29,714 bases of DNA from a virus. Made by a program: the position numbers and the translations under genes. The notes under the pieces are model-generated. The model did no database searches, was not told the origin of the DNA, and saw only the letters and a program-made list of their open reading frames with translations. Every line of letters starts with the position of its first letter. Positions within the stretch are counted from its first letter, which is position 1. Where the stretch lies: the IMG/VR virus record IMGVR_UViG_3300021376_000252, positions 1 to 29,714 of that record; one strand, 5' to 3'. Shown in pieces: positions 4,711 through 15,135 of the stretch.

Positions 4711-7700
4711 ATGGCTCAAGTATCCAGAAAAATTTCTGCTCTTATTGAGGAACAACTTCCAGCATTTGTTTCAACAGAGTATGAAAATTTTACAAAACTT
4801 TTAGAAAGATATTACGAGCATCTAGAGAATCAAGGCAATCCTCTTGATATTATTAATAACATTACAAAATATGCAGATATTGATTATTATGAAGAAAATT
4901 TATTAACTCAATATACTTCTTTAACATCAAATGTATCTTCTTCGGATACAACAATTTATGTTGAAGATACAGCATCATTCCCAGAAAAGAATGGATACAT
5001 TAAAATTGATGATGAAATTTGTTTTTATAAAAGTAAAACATCCACATCATTTAATCAAGTTTCTCGCGGTGTAAGTGGTAACGTAACTTTAGGTGATTTG
5101 TATGACTCAACAGAGTTTGTAACAACTGCCGCTGCGCCTCATGAAAACGCAAAACTTGTTTACAATGTTAGTAATTTATTTTTGTATGCATTTGTCAAAA
5201 ATTTTGAATCACAATATCTAAATACATTTCCAGAAAAATATTTAAAGGGTCAGATAGATAAAAGAACTATAATTAAAAATATTGGAGATTTTTATAGTTC
5301 TAAGGGAACTGATAAATCAATCAAATTTATTTTTAATTCATTAATATCAAGAGAAGCAGAAGACGTTCCAGAAATTTATTATCCGAAAGATTTTACATTA
5401 AAATCTTCAACAGCAGATTGGATTACAACTTATTCTTTAAAGGTAAAAGTTTTATCTGGAACTCCAACTGAAATTATTGGCAAAAAAATAATTCAATCTC
5501 TTGATGAAAATAGACCAAATATGCTTTATGCATCTGCAATCATTGATAATGTCATTTTTAGAGGCACAGTAGATGGTGAAGATATTTACGAAATTATTCT
5601 TGATCCCGCCAGCGTAAACGGAACATTTGAAGTTGCCGCAAAAACAGTTTTAAAAAAACAAATTCTTGCTTCTGATGGAATAGGTAAAAAAATTAATGTA
5701 TTTTCTACTTTGGGGTGGAAGGAAAACCTCGGTAGAATTTTAGTAGGCAATGAAGTAATACAATTTAATGAAAAGAGTGTAAATCAATTTTATATTGAAA
5801 GGCGCTCAGCAGTAACTACACATGTGGTTGGTTCAAAAGTTTACAGTTACTCAACAGTATCTTGTGACAACGTAAATTTCTTAATTTTGGGTATAATTTA
5901 TAATTTAAATGTAAAGAATCCTGCCCCATACTCACTTAACGAAGAAAAAATACAATTTACTCCTCCTGGGTTTGAAACTGCAGATCCAATTATAACAAAT
6001 CAGTCAACAAATGCAACTAGATGGATTATAAATGAGACAAATGCTGTTCCTAATGCGGCGCTAAATCCGATTATTCAATCTGCAATATCGGACATCATTT
6101 CTGATGTGTCAGCAATTTTTGAAGACGATCAATACTATTATATTTGTTCCTCTGGATTACCATCTCACCAATTTTTAACAGCAAGCGAAACAAGAATACC
6201 ATCAAGCGAAAAAATACTGCGCTTGATAAGAAAGGTTCCAACAACAACCACGGAAGTATACCCAACAACAACTTCAGATATTGGAGTGTTTGTAAATGGT
6301 ACACTTGCTTTTGGGTACAGAGATGAAGAATACGTATCCTCTGGTAAAATTACAAAAGCCACAATTATTAAAAAGGGAACTGGGTATAAAAAACCTCCAT
6401 ATGTGTTAATTAACAATTTACCAGGTAAAGCGTCTTCTGTTTTAGCAGGAGAGGTTCTTCAGGATATTAATATTGAAACACAAGAATCATTTACTAGTAT
6501 TCCACAAGTTACAGTTACTGCTGGAAGAAACGCTGCTGTAAGAGCAATTGTAACCAGTGGAAAAATTACTAGTTTACAAATTGATAACCAAGGTGAATAT
6601 TATTCTTCTCCGCCAGTAATTGTAATTACAGATCTATCTGGGAGAGGTAAATTTGCAGATTATAAAGCAATCATATCATTAGATGGTAAATTAATTGATT
6701 TTGAAAAGATTTCCGAGGGAAAATTTTATACTCAAGAAAATGTTGTTGTACAAGTTATTGAAGATGCAAGATCAACCCCTTCTACAGTAGAAGTTGATAT
6801 TAAAAGATGGATAAAAAATAGAATTGCAAAAACAAAGTTATCTGTTGACGATAACAACGGAACTTTGTTTGAAACTTTTAGCACAAGACAATCAACGGCA
6901 AAAAAATACATTTACGGTACAGTAGCAAACCCAAGGCGTTTAAGAGTAGGTCTTGGTGATAATCTATCAAGTACCTTTGTAGAACCAACTACAAAAACAC
7001 ACTCTCCAATATTAGGATATGCTTACGATGGCAATCCAATATATGGTCCTTTTGCATATTCAAATCCTCTCGACTCTTCTTCATCTATAGTGAGAATGCA
7101 AAGCGGGTATACTTTAAAAAGTTCTAGAGTAGATGGACCCCCAATTTCTCAATATCCACTTGGATCTTTTATTGATGATTACGAATATGTAAATACTATA
7201 TTTTCTTCAAAATCTAGATTAGATGAAAATAATGGAAGATTTTGTATTACCCCAGATTATCCAGATGGTGTCTATGCATATTTTATTACTATAAATTCTT
7301 TAAACACTCCAATATTTCCGTATATTATTGGTCAAAATTATTATTCTCTTCCTGTTGATTCAAATTATAATTCGCCAATATCTCAAGATAACTTACCTAA
7401 AGAAAGTAAGAGATTAAGAACTGCTGGTATTCAAAAAAACGGCGATGAATTTGTTGGTATTGTTGATTTATCTTCTAACGGTGGCATTTCTGATGTAGAC
7501 ATTCAAAATTCTGTAGATTCTTTTTCTGTTGATTGTAAACTGTTTATTAATAATCAAAATACATCTGGTTTTGATGCTGCGGCATCAGTATCTTCTGTAT
7601 ATGGTAAGCAAGTCGAATCTATTGAATGTAAACAAACAAAATCACTAAAAATTGAAGCATCTGAAAACGTTTATCTTTTTGAAAATGATTTTATTCGTCA

Positions 7701-10700
7701 ACCAATAACGTCTGCTGTTGGACAGTTAATTGGCAATTCCTTTAATACAAATTCATTTATTTTGAGAAACGTTATTGGATCATTTGACAAACAATCGCCA
7801 ATAAATGCAGATATTAATGTTGTCAATATTTTAGTAGATCAAAATGCATCATATACGGTCAATTCTCAAGTTGAATTAACGGATTCAATTAATCCTGCTG
7901 CAGCAACTGGCATCATATTAGAGAATACTTCAAATCAAAATTCTTTGAAGGTGAAGGTTTTATCAGGAACTTTTGCTGTAGATAATACTAAATTTATAAA
8001 AAGTAATAATTTATTAGATACTGTTGGTTCCAAAATAATCTCAGTATCTTCTTTAAGTAAAAACATAAGTATTAATACATTAGACGATAAAATTGCCATC
8101 GTCAAGACATCTTCTCCCCACAATCTGACTGTCGGAGACCAAGTATCTGTAGATATAAACCCCAACGATTCTACAACACAAACCACTTATTATGTGCGTA
8201 ATAGATATTATCAAAAACTTATCTTATCTTCGCCATCTGTCACTTCTCAAATTACTGATACTGGCGTGGGATCTTTTGATCTATTAAACAGTGGAGATGC
8301 GTATACTACAAACGTTTATCCAAATGTAGAGTTGATATTTGTAGACCAAACAAAAGCGAGAAAAAATATTGGGAGAACAGGTGATGTTAAAAATGCAAAA
8401 GCCACTATAACTGTCTCTACTGGTGGGAAAGTAACTAGCGTATCAATTACTTCAAAAGGTTATGATTATAAAAAAGGAGATATATTAACAGTAACTGATG
8501 CATCTTTATTAAGATCTTCTACAACTACCAATACTCAAAGATTACGACTTCAGGTAGATCATGTTGGATTCTCTTTATTCAATACATCATTATCTGTTAG
8601 TGATCTAACAGGAATATCTATAAATGATATTTTAAAAATAGGTAATGAATTAATTCGAGTTACAGCGATTACTCCCGCAGAAAAAAAATTAACGGTGTCT
8701 CGTGGTATATCGTCTACAATTCCCACAAATCATTATAATAATGCAGAGATTACACTAAATTCAAATATTTACCGCTTTACTGTTGGATCTAGACCTTTAG
8801 GATCATCTTCAAATGCACCGTTTGTTCATTCTTATGATAGTAGTAAAAAAGAGTTAATTTTAAGGTATAATTACACAACATCTACCCCGTTGTCTATAGT
8901 ACAAAGCAGTTCTTTTACTGATTCAAGTACTCCCGCAAAACAAGTAAAAATTTCTGATGTTTATGATGCAGAGTATTTGTTAGAATTTTCTACTGACAAT
9001 ACAAATTTTGTAACAAATCCTGTTTTAGATGTTCAAAAATATTACAAATACAAATTCGATACTAGTCATTCATCAATGACTGGAGTATACTTGAATTTTT
9101 CTCCCAGCATTAATTTTAATATTGCTACTACAGAAAAACAATCTTCTGATATTGAACCAGGATTACTAAATTCTAATATTATATTTAAATTGGGGTTTGG
9201 ATCATTATCAAATTCAAATTCTTTTACTAAAAAATATCCAGTCAAATACTCCAAATATTATTACTTTGCAAAATCATCAATTAAAAAAATAAATTCACAA
9301 TCTTCTTATTTAAATGTTATTGAGGATTCGCTATCTGGTACAAAAAGTATTATATCCACAACTAATAATAGATTTGTTTACAAAATAGATTCTTTCCCGC
9401 AGTATGATGGGTCTGGCAATATTTTTTATACAACAACCTCTAAATTTGCAATAGGTAAAATAAATTCAATTTCTATTCAAAATTTTGGGTTAAATTATAC
9501 TAGGATTCCAATCGTTGAGGGAGTTTTTGTTGCAACTGAAAATTCTGCAACATTATCTGTAAATTACAATCCCATCGAAAAAAATATAAATTCAATTTCT
9601 GTTGTTTCTTCTGGTAGTAATTATTCAAAACCAAAGGCTGTCGTTACTGATGGAAATGGCGCTGATGCAGTTTTTGATGTTGTGCATGGTGGCGGAAAAA
9701 TATTAAATGTAGTTGTAAAAAATAAAGGGAAAAATTATACTTTTGCTCCTACTGTTAAAATTATAGAAACAGACGTAAAATTATTTTTTAAATCTACCAG
9801 TATTGGCATTCCACAATCTGTAAAAATTATATCGAATGGTTCTTCTTTCCATGCCGATAAATCGTTGCGATCGGATTACATAACAAATTATAATATATTT
9901 GTTAAAAATCATGACATAGACGCTTTTTCTGCTGGAGAAAAAGTGGTGCAAAGAAAAGTTTTGGGCGGAGTAGTTCAAGAAGTATTTTCTGGATATGTTT
10001 CCAAGTTTGGGTGGACTAAGGGTAGTAATCTGTTAAAACTAGAAAAAATTTCTGGAACTATTGATAAAAATTTATTACTATACGGAACATCAAGACAAAG
10101 AACTGCTAATATAACAGAATTTTATTTTTCATCTTTTTCTGAAGATATTAGAAGTTATTTTGATAACTATGGGACATACAATTCCGAAAAGGGTAAACTT
10201 GGCGCATCTTCTCAAAGAATCATTGACTCATATTTTTACCAGGATTATTCATATGTTGTAAAATCAAGAACGGCAATTAATGTCTGGAGAGATTTAATAA
10301 AACAAACAACTCATCCAGCTGGGTTTAAACTATTTGGAGAGATTATTATAGAAAGCGATGCTGTTGGAAAAATGAGTTCCTCTGCATCGTTCCAAAACAT
10401 ATCTCATATAAACCTTGCCCCCAAAACAGTTTCTGTTGTTGGCACTCGAAAATTTGTTACGCAAAATATCATATCTACAGATTCTTTAAACATTGAACGT
10501 GGAGTTGGATCAGTATTTCTTAATACTTATGATAATTCAGAAACTATTGCTGGAGAAATTATTTTAAGTGCGCCATTTAATGGTAACTTTAATCCTCGCA
10601 CTGGTCAAGTTGAAGGTACAAAAATATTTAATTTACTAGATAAAAAAACTGGGTTGGCAATAACTCCATTTAATGCTCAGCAATTAATAGTTACTTTAGA

Positions 10701-13194
10701 CGGGATTATTCAAGAACCAGGACTTGCATATAGAGTTTCTGGTTCTACAATTATATTTGACAAGCCCCCATTTGGTCCAAGAGTAGTAGAAAATCAATCT
10801 GTTAATGCACAAACTTTTTATTGTAAATTTATAAAATTTAAATCAAATACTTTTAATTCTCGATATCTGAGAAAATTGAAATCTATTGATTCTTTATTTG
10901 ATGGCGTTACCTCATCATTTGATTTGTATTACGATAACGGATCAATAGTAAAAACAGAGTCAAATGAAAATCTTATAGTAACTTTAAATGGTGTCCTTCA
11001 AAAAGCAAAACGAGAAAAAGATATTCCTTTTGGTAATTCATATTATATTTTAAGAAGTCCAAATCCATTAATAACAGATAAAATTATATTTTCTTCTGCT
11101 CCTATTAACCATGAGGATTTGTATACATCTCCAGAAAAAGAAATTGATGGATCCGAAAAATCATTTATTTATTCTGTTGGTAATTATACTCGCTTGACAA
11201 TACCAAAAAAATTAATTAAGTTTAAAGGTGGCGGTCCCTTCTTGCTAATTGATGAAGTTACTAAAAAAGTTGTTAACGTTGATGATCCAAAATATGTCCT
11301 TGTTTTTGTAGACGGAGTTTTGCAAAGAGAAATTGAATCATATGTCATTACTGGATCATTAATAACATTTACCAACAGATTAAATTATTCTATATTACCA
11401 ACAGGAGAAGAAACGACAGCAGATGTTTCTATTTTACTTTTGTATGGTAGAGAGTTAGAAAAAACAATAACTCTAAATGATTTTGAAACTTCTTGTTATT
11501 ATAACATTACAGAATTGACTATTTCTGGATCTGGTTCTTATAATAGTTTCAAATCTTATTATGGGAAAAAATCAAACGGTCCCGTTTGGGTATATCAAGA
11601 TAATAATATTTTTGGAAAAATTTTATATGATGAAAAAATTAGCGCGTCTGACTGGAAACTAACTATTACTTCTAATAACAATATTGCTTACAATAGTTCT
11701 ATTCCTTTAAAATTTTCATCTAATTCTAATTTAAAATTACCAGAAGAATTTTCCTTATCTGGAATATCTGTTTTAATTTCATTTGAAAGAGATGCTGATG
11801 GGTCTCGTGTATTATCTAGAGAAACAAATCGTTATTATTATAGATCTTCTTTACAAGATCGTATTTGGAACGAAACTAAAAGATTGGTTGCAAATATTTT
11901 GCCAGGGGATAAAATTAAAATAGATGGCGAAAATGATTACAGACAAATTAAATCTATTCCATCTAAAGTAAAATCAAAACAATTCAATATCAATCAACAA
12001 GTTTCTTCTGAAATTTACGCAAAAATTGGCGTATCAAATTACAATGATATAATTAGAGGCGAAGGATTAAGTGTAACAACTAGAGTTAAAAATGGAAAGG
12101 TTACTGAATTAATTTGGAACAAAAGAGAATTAGATTTATATTTTAAAAATGGCACTTTACTTCAACCAACTGCTTATCAATATTATACCAATCCAATACT
12201 TCAGTTCGTCCCAGAAAATGAATCTGGTGGTGGAGCAAAAGGAGAAGTAATTATTTACGATGGTCAAGTTATTGATGTTGTTTTAATTAGTGGGGGATCT
12301 GGTTATACACAACCACCAAAAGTTTTTGTTGCTAGAGGATACGACATTATCAAAGAAAATAGAAAAATTGATAGTGTAGTTTTAGTTAGTGCCGCAATCT
12401 CTATTAATCCAACTTTAGTAACAATATCTTCAATAATTGATGTTTATAGCAATGTCAGCGTTCATACTTACTATACTTCCACGCCACTAGTAACTCCAGC
12501 AAATGCTAGTAAAATTATAACTATACAAGTTTCTAGTTTAGAAAAAGTACGTACAGTCAATTCGTCTTTACAACACATTTCTAAATTGAGTGTTGAAGCT
12601 AACGTTGATAGTATTTCTAAAGTATCTTTAATTCATAAAACAAAAATTCAATCTATAGTTCCAACTATAACTACCACGTCTTCGACCGAAAGATTACTTT
12701 CTATGGTTGGTGGTGTCATAGATTATCTAGAATTAGGAACAAATAATAATGAATTTTATTCTCTAGGGAAACTTGGTAATACAGTTTATAACTTTATTGA
12801 TAATCTTAATAATGATACTGGTATTGCTAATGTGTCTGGGTATTCAATAGACATACTTGAAAGACATGTGGATTTAGGTACTATTGCAAATTATGATTTA
12901 AATCTGCCAAGAAATAATACCAGTGTTACTACAACTGGACAAATAATAAATTATGGAGTTCCAACTCTAAATGAATATGGAATGTTCTTGGATTCTGCCT
13001 TAAATACAACAGATACTACAATATATGTTGCAAATACAGATATTTTCCCCCCAAGTGGCAAGTTACTTGTCGGTAGTGAGGTTGTTTATTATGCTGGCAA
13101 ATCGTTTGGTGTTTTTACAGGAGTTATTAGAGGTTACAACAATACAACTCCACAGTCGCATCCTGCAGGTCAATATTTGAGAACTTGCAGTTGA
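4711..13194 (+). CDS. giant baseplate wedge protein in the gp7 position, 2827 aa
   Basis: The gene lies between gp6 and gp8, the place of g7 in T4, but the protein is over 2.5 times the length of T4 gp7 (1032). The N-terminus (ISALIEEQLPAFVSTEYENF, then a Y-x-x-L segment) is an alpha-helical part common at the start of baseplate proteins. Further on come: an FP...IGxE...RG module four times (about 79-145, 326-385, 1290-1355, 2765-2827); a YHYH-type domain (about 760-880; HSPILGYAYDGNPIYGPFAY, later DGVYAYF and FPYIIGQNYY); G-x-x-Y-x-x-P-x-V strand modules (about 550, 620, 1241, 1584, 1627, 1664 and 2521); the block SRTAINVWRDLIK...HPAGFKLFGE (about 1850-1880); and three D/N-G-x-x-Q modules (about 1990, 2090 and 2196). 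Probable role: outer wedge scaffold with added surface modules. No frameshift is seen. Several antisense ORFs are shadows. Confidence 0.85.
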   Translation: MAQVSRKISALIEEQLPAFVSTEYENFTKLLERYYEHLENQGNPLDIINNITKYADIDYYEENLLTQYTSLTSNVSSSDTTIYVEDTASFPEKNGYIKIDDEICFYKSKTSTSFNQVSRGVSGNVTLGDLYDSTEFVTTAAAPHENAKLVYNVSNLFLYAFVKNFESQYLNTFPEKYLKGQIDKRTIIKNIGDFYSSKGTDKSIKFIFNSLISREAEDVPEIYYPKDFTLKSSTADWITTYSLKVKVLSGTPTEIIGKKIIQSLDENRPNMLYASAIIDNVIFRGTVDGEDIYEIILDPASVNGTFEVAAKTVLKKQILASDGIGKKINVFSTLGWKENLGRILVGNEVIQFNEKSVNQFYIERRSAVTTHVVGSKVYSYSTVSCDNVNFLILGIIYNLNVKNPAPYSLNEEKIQFTPPGFETADPIITNQSTNATRWIINETNAVPNAALNPIIQSAISDIISDVSAIFEDDQYYYICSSGLPSHQFLTASETRIPSSEKILRLIRKVPTTTTEVYPTTTSDIGVFVNGTLAFGYRDEEYVSSGKITKATIIKKGTGYKKPPYVLINNLPGKASSVLAGEVLQDINIETQESFTSIPQVTVTAGRNAAVRAIVTSGKITSLQIDNQGEYYSSPPVIVITDLSGRGKFADYKAIISLDGKLIDFEKISEGKFYTQENVVVQVIEDARSTPSTVEVDIKRWIKNRIAKTKLSVDDNNGTLFETFSTRQSTAKKYIYGTVANPRRLRVGLGDNLSSTFVEPTTKTHSPILGYAYDGNPIYGPFAYSNPLDSSSSIVRMQSGYTLKSSRVDGPPISQYPLGSFIDDYEYVNTIFSSKSRLDENNGRFCITPDYPDGVYAYFITINSLNTPIFPYIIGQNYYSLPVDSNYNSPISQDNLPKESKRLRTAGIQKNGDEFVGIVDLSSNGGISDVDIQNSVDSFSVDCKLFINNQNTSGFDAAASVSSVYGKQVESIECKQTKSLKIEASENVYLFENDFIRQPITSAVGQLIGNSFNTNSFILRNVIGSFDKQSPINADINVVNILVDQNASYTVNSQVELTDSINPAAATGIILENTSNQNSLKVKVLSGTFAVDNTKFIKSNNLLDTVGSKIISVSSLSKNISINTLDDKIAIVKTSSPHNLTVGDQVSVDINPNDSTTQTTYYVRNRYYQKLILSSPSVTSQITDTGVGSFDLLNSGDAYTTNVYPNVELIFVDQTKARKNIGRTGDVKNAKATITVSTGGKVTSVSITSKGYDYKKGDILTVTDASLLRSSTTTNTQRLRLQVDHVGFSLFNTSLSVSDLTGISINDILKIGNELIRVTAITPAEKKLTVSRGISSTIPTNHYNNAEITLNSNIYRFTVGSRPLGSSSNAPFVHSYDSSKKELILRYNYTTSTPLSIVQSSSFTDSSTPAKQVKISDVYDAEYLLEFSTDNTNFVTNPVLDVQKYYKYKFDTSHSSMTGVYLNFSPSINFNIATTEKQSSDIEPGLLNSNIIFKLGFGSLSNSNSFTKKYPVKYSKYYYFAKSSIKKINSQSSYLNVIEDSLSGTKSIISTTNNRFVYKIDSFPQYDGSGNIFYTTTSKFAIGKINSISIQNFGLNYTRIPIVEGVFVATENSATLSVNYNPIEKNINSISVVSSGSNYSKPKAVVTDGNGADAVFDVVHGGGKILNVVVKNKGKNYTFAPTVKIIETDVKLFFKSTSIGIPQSVKIISNGSSFHADKSLRSDYITNYNIFVKNHDIDAFSAGEKVVQRKVLGGVVQEVFSGYVSKFGWTKGSNLLKLEKISGTIDKNLLLYGTSRQRTANITEFYFSSFSEDIRSYFDNYGTYNSEKGKLGASSQRIIDSYFYQDYSYVVKSRTAINVWRDLIKQTTHPAGFKLFGEIIIESDAVGKMSSSASFQNISHINLAPKTVSVVGTRKFVTQNIISTDSLNIERGVGSVFLNTYDNSETIAGEIILSAPFNGNFNPRTGQVEGTKIFNLLDKKTGLAITPFNAQQLIVTLDGIIQEPGLAYRVSGSTIIFDKPPFGPRVVENQSVNAQTFYCKFIKFKSNTFNSRYLRKLKSIDSLFDGVTSSFDLYYDNGSIVKTESNENLIVTLNGVLQKAKREKDIPFGNSYYILRSPNPLITDKIIFSSAPINHEDLYTSPEKEIDGSEKSFIYSVGNYTRLTIPKKLIKFKGGGPFLLIDEVTKKVVNVDDPKYVLVFVDGVLQREIESYVITGSLITFTNRLNYSILPTGEETTADVSILLLYGRELEKTITLNDFETSCYYNITELTISGSGSYNSFKSYYGKKSNGPVWVYQDNNIFGKILYDEKISASDWKLTITSNNNIAYNSSIPLKFSSNSNLKLPEEFSLSGISVLISFERDADGSRVLSRETNRYYYRSSLQDRIWNETKRLVANILPGDKIKIDGENDYRQIKSIPSKVKSKQFNINQQVSSEIYAKIGVSNYNDIIRGEGLSVTTRVKNGKVTELIWNKRELDLYFKNGTLLQPTAYQYYTNPILQFVPENESGGGAKGEVIIYDGQVIDVVLISGGSGYTQPPKVFVARGYDIIKENRKIDSVVLVSAAISINPTLVTISSIIDVYSNVSVHTYYTSTPLVTPANASKIITIQVSSLEKVRTVNSSLQHISKLSVEANVDSISKVSLIHKTKIQSIVPTITTTSSTERLLSMVGGVIDYLELGTNNNEFYSLGKLGNTVYNFIDNLNNDTGIANVSGYSIDILERHVDLGTIANYDLNLPRNNTSVTTTGQIINYGVPTLNEYGMFLDSALNTTDTTIYVANTDIFPPSGKLLVGSEVVYYAGKSFGVFTGVIRGYNNTTPQSHPAGQYLRTCS

Positions 13195-13197
13195 CAC

Positions 13198-13211
13198 TAT
13201 AAATATAAATA
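13198..13211 (+). promoter_or_regulatory. two overlapping T4-type late promoters
   Basis: TATAAATA occurs at 13198-13205 and again at 13204-13211, sharing two bases. They begin 3 bases after the stop of the giant gene and lie 32 bases before the ATG of gp8. Perfect matches to the T4 late consensus. Confidence 0.75.
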
Positions 13212-13243
13212 ACTCAGAAATATTCCCCCCACAGAGATTTTAG

Positions 13244-15100
13244 ATGGCAGCCATAATTTCAGAAAAATTTAGAATTTTTAATGCTCAACAGTTTTTAGAA
13301 TCTTTAACTGAAGGCACTACTGATGCTGGTCCCGATAGAAGCAGAATGTATTTCTTTATTGGTAGACCACAACGTTGGGATGCTTATGTAGAAATTTTTA
13401 ACCAGGGGTCTGGGGTAGGAGCTCCTGTCCCATTCCAACCTGGGGATACGGTTTATGTTGGTACGTCTTATGCAACACTGACATTTAAAGCAACAGTTAG
13501 AGCAGTTTACCCAAATAGTTTACTTCTTTTTGGAGTTGGTCCTACCACATCTTCTGCTCCTCTTGCAGGATCAACATTAAAAGGTTATCTGGGAACATCT
13601 GACACTGGTGCTCAGGCAATCACTGGCGTTTATAGATATGCTGACGAAAACGTGCCGCCAGTTCCCTTAGATAACCAAGAAGAATTAGTTTCTCTTTATA
13701 GAGAAATTATAGCGGCAAAAAGAATTACTTCATCTTACGCAAGATCTGTTGTTAGAAGGTATAACTGGGATTTAGTTGCAAATCCAAAGTATGACATGTG
13801 GAAACCAGATTATTCATCTACCCCCCTTGGAGGAGGGCAGATTGGTAAACAATCGGCAACTGGTGCTACTTCAATTGCCCAGGCAAAATATTATGTTATG
13901 AATAGTAATTACGAAGTATTTAAATGTTTGTATAATGGTGAATCGCCAGCAGATCCAGCTGGAAAAAATGCTGCGTTTGAACCAAAAACTAATCCATCTG
14001 CTGGACAGGGAACTTACAGTGGAGCACTTGGAATTTATTCAGAACCTACAGGATCATATATTTGGAAGTATTTGTTTACAATTCCAACTGATGACGTTTT
14101 AAGATTCCTTTCAACCGATTTTATGCCTATAGTTGAGAAAACTAATGCGTCTAGAGTTGCTACAGAAACTCTTGCTGTAAATGGCGCAATTTCTCATGTT
14201 CTTATAAGCGCAATCGGCGCTAATCATACAAACGGAACCTACTATGCTCCAGTAGTTGGAAATGGTAGTGGTGGTAAGGTGCAAATTATTATCTCTGCTG
14301 GTAAAGTAAATACTGTTAGTGTAAGTCAGTACGGAACTGGTTATACCTATGGATCTGTTGAATTAATTAGTGGTGTTCTTGCCACCGCCACTACATCGGC
14401 AAGAGGTCTTTTCACAGATGCTGCACTTACATCTCCAGCTACTGTTAATGTCAATGCAACTGGTTCTCTGGAGGTAATAATGTCTCCATTGGGTGGTCAT
14501 GGTTCTGATATGGAACAAGAGTTAAACGCAAAAAGAGTTATGACAAACATTCGTTTGACTCAAGTAGAAAGTGCTGGTGATTTTCCTATAGACAATGATT
14601 TTAGAAGAATTGGTTTAATTAAAGATCCATATGAGTTTGGAACAACAACTTTTGCTACTGCAGAAACTTTGAATGGGTTGAGAGCAGTAAAACTTACTGG
14701 AGCAACAGCAAATTTCACCCCAGATGAAACTATTACTCAAACTGTAACTAGTGGACTTGCTAAAGGTACTGTTGTTTCTTGGACTTTGGATAGTGGTTCT
14801 ACAACCGTGGGAGTTCTCAAGTATTTCCAATCTCCAGATCTTCACACTGACAACGGAGTGGTAAAACAATTTGAAAATAATCCAGCAAACCCAATTACTG
14901 GTGATACCTCACTTTCACAAGGATCTGTGGACAACACATTTTCTTCGTCTACTGGTTATCTTGGTGTTACATTTTCAAATGGTTTAGCTTCTCCAGAAAT
15001 TCAACCAAATAGTGGAAACGTAATTTATGTTGAAAATAGAAGATTAATTACTAGAGCAGCAGATCAAATTGAAGATATTAAATTGGTTATTGAATTCTGA
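13244..15100 (+). CDS. 8: baseplate wedge subunit gp8, enlarged
   Basis: The protein has 618 residues against 334 for T4 gp8. The N-terminus (MAAIISEKFRIFNAQQFLES) and the blocks GPDRSRMYFFIGRPQRWD, ARSVVRRYNWD, YYVMNSNYEVFKCLYN and GSYIWKYLFTIPTDDVLRFL (from residue 270) are what I know from cyanophage gp8. gp8 dimers join gp7 in the wedge arm. Extra length comes mainly from the C-terminal half: a G-x-G-Y strand module (about 324-378) and a region with VTSGLAKGTVVSWTLDSG (about 499-516). Two tandem late promoters lie upstream, so gp8 and what follows can be made independently of the upstream giant gene. The Shine-Dalgarno is weak. Confidence 0.88.
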   Translation: MAAIISEKFRIFNAQQFLESLTEGTTDAGPDRSRMYFFIGRPQRWDAYVEIFNQGSGVGAPVPFQPGDTVYVGTSYATLTFKATVRAVYPNSLLLFGVGPTTSSAPLAGSTLKGYLGTSDTGAQAITGVYRYADENVPPVPLDNQEELVSLYREIIAAKRITSSYARSVVRRYNWDLVANPKYDMWKPDYSSTPLGGGQIGKQSATGATSIAQAKYYVMNSNYEVFKCLYNGESPADPAGKNAAFEPKTNPSAGQGTYSGALGIYSEPTGSYIWKYLFTIPTDDVLRFLSTDFMPIVEKTNASRVATETLAVNGAISHVLISAIGANHTNGTYYAPVVGNGSGGKVQIIISAGKVNTVSVSQYGTGYTYGSVELISGVLATATTSARGLFTDAALTSPATVNVNATGSLEVIMSPLGGHGSDMEQELNAKRVMTNIRLTQVESAGDFPIDNDFRRIGLIKDPYEFGTTTFATAETLNGLRAVKLTGATANFTPDETITQTVTSGLAKGTVVSWTLDSGSTTVGVLKYFQSPDLHTDNGVVKQFENNPANPITGDTSLSQGSVDNTFSSSTGYLGVTFSNGLASPEIQPNSGNVIYVENRRLITRAADQIEDIKLVIEF

Positions 15101-15135
15101 TTTTTATTAATAACAAAATTACAAAATAGATCAAA

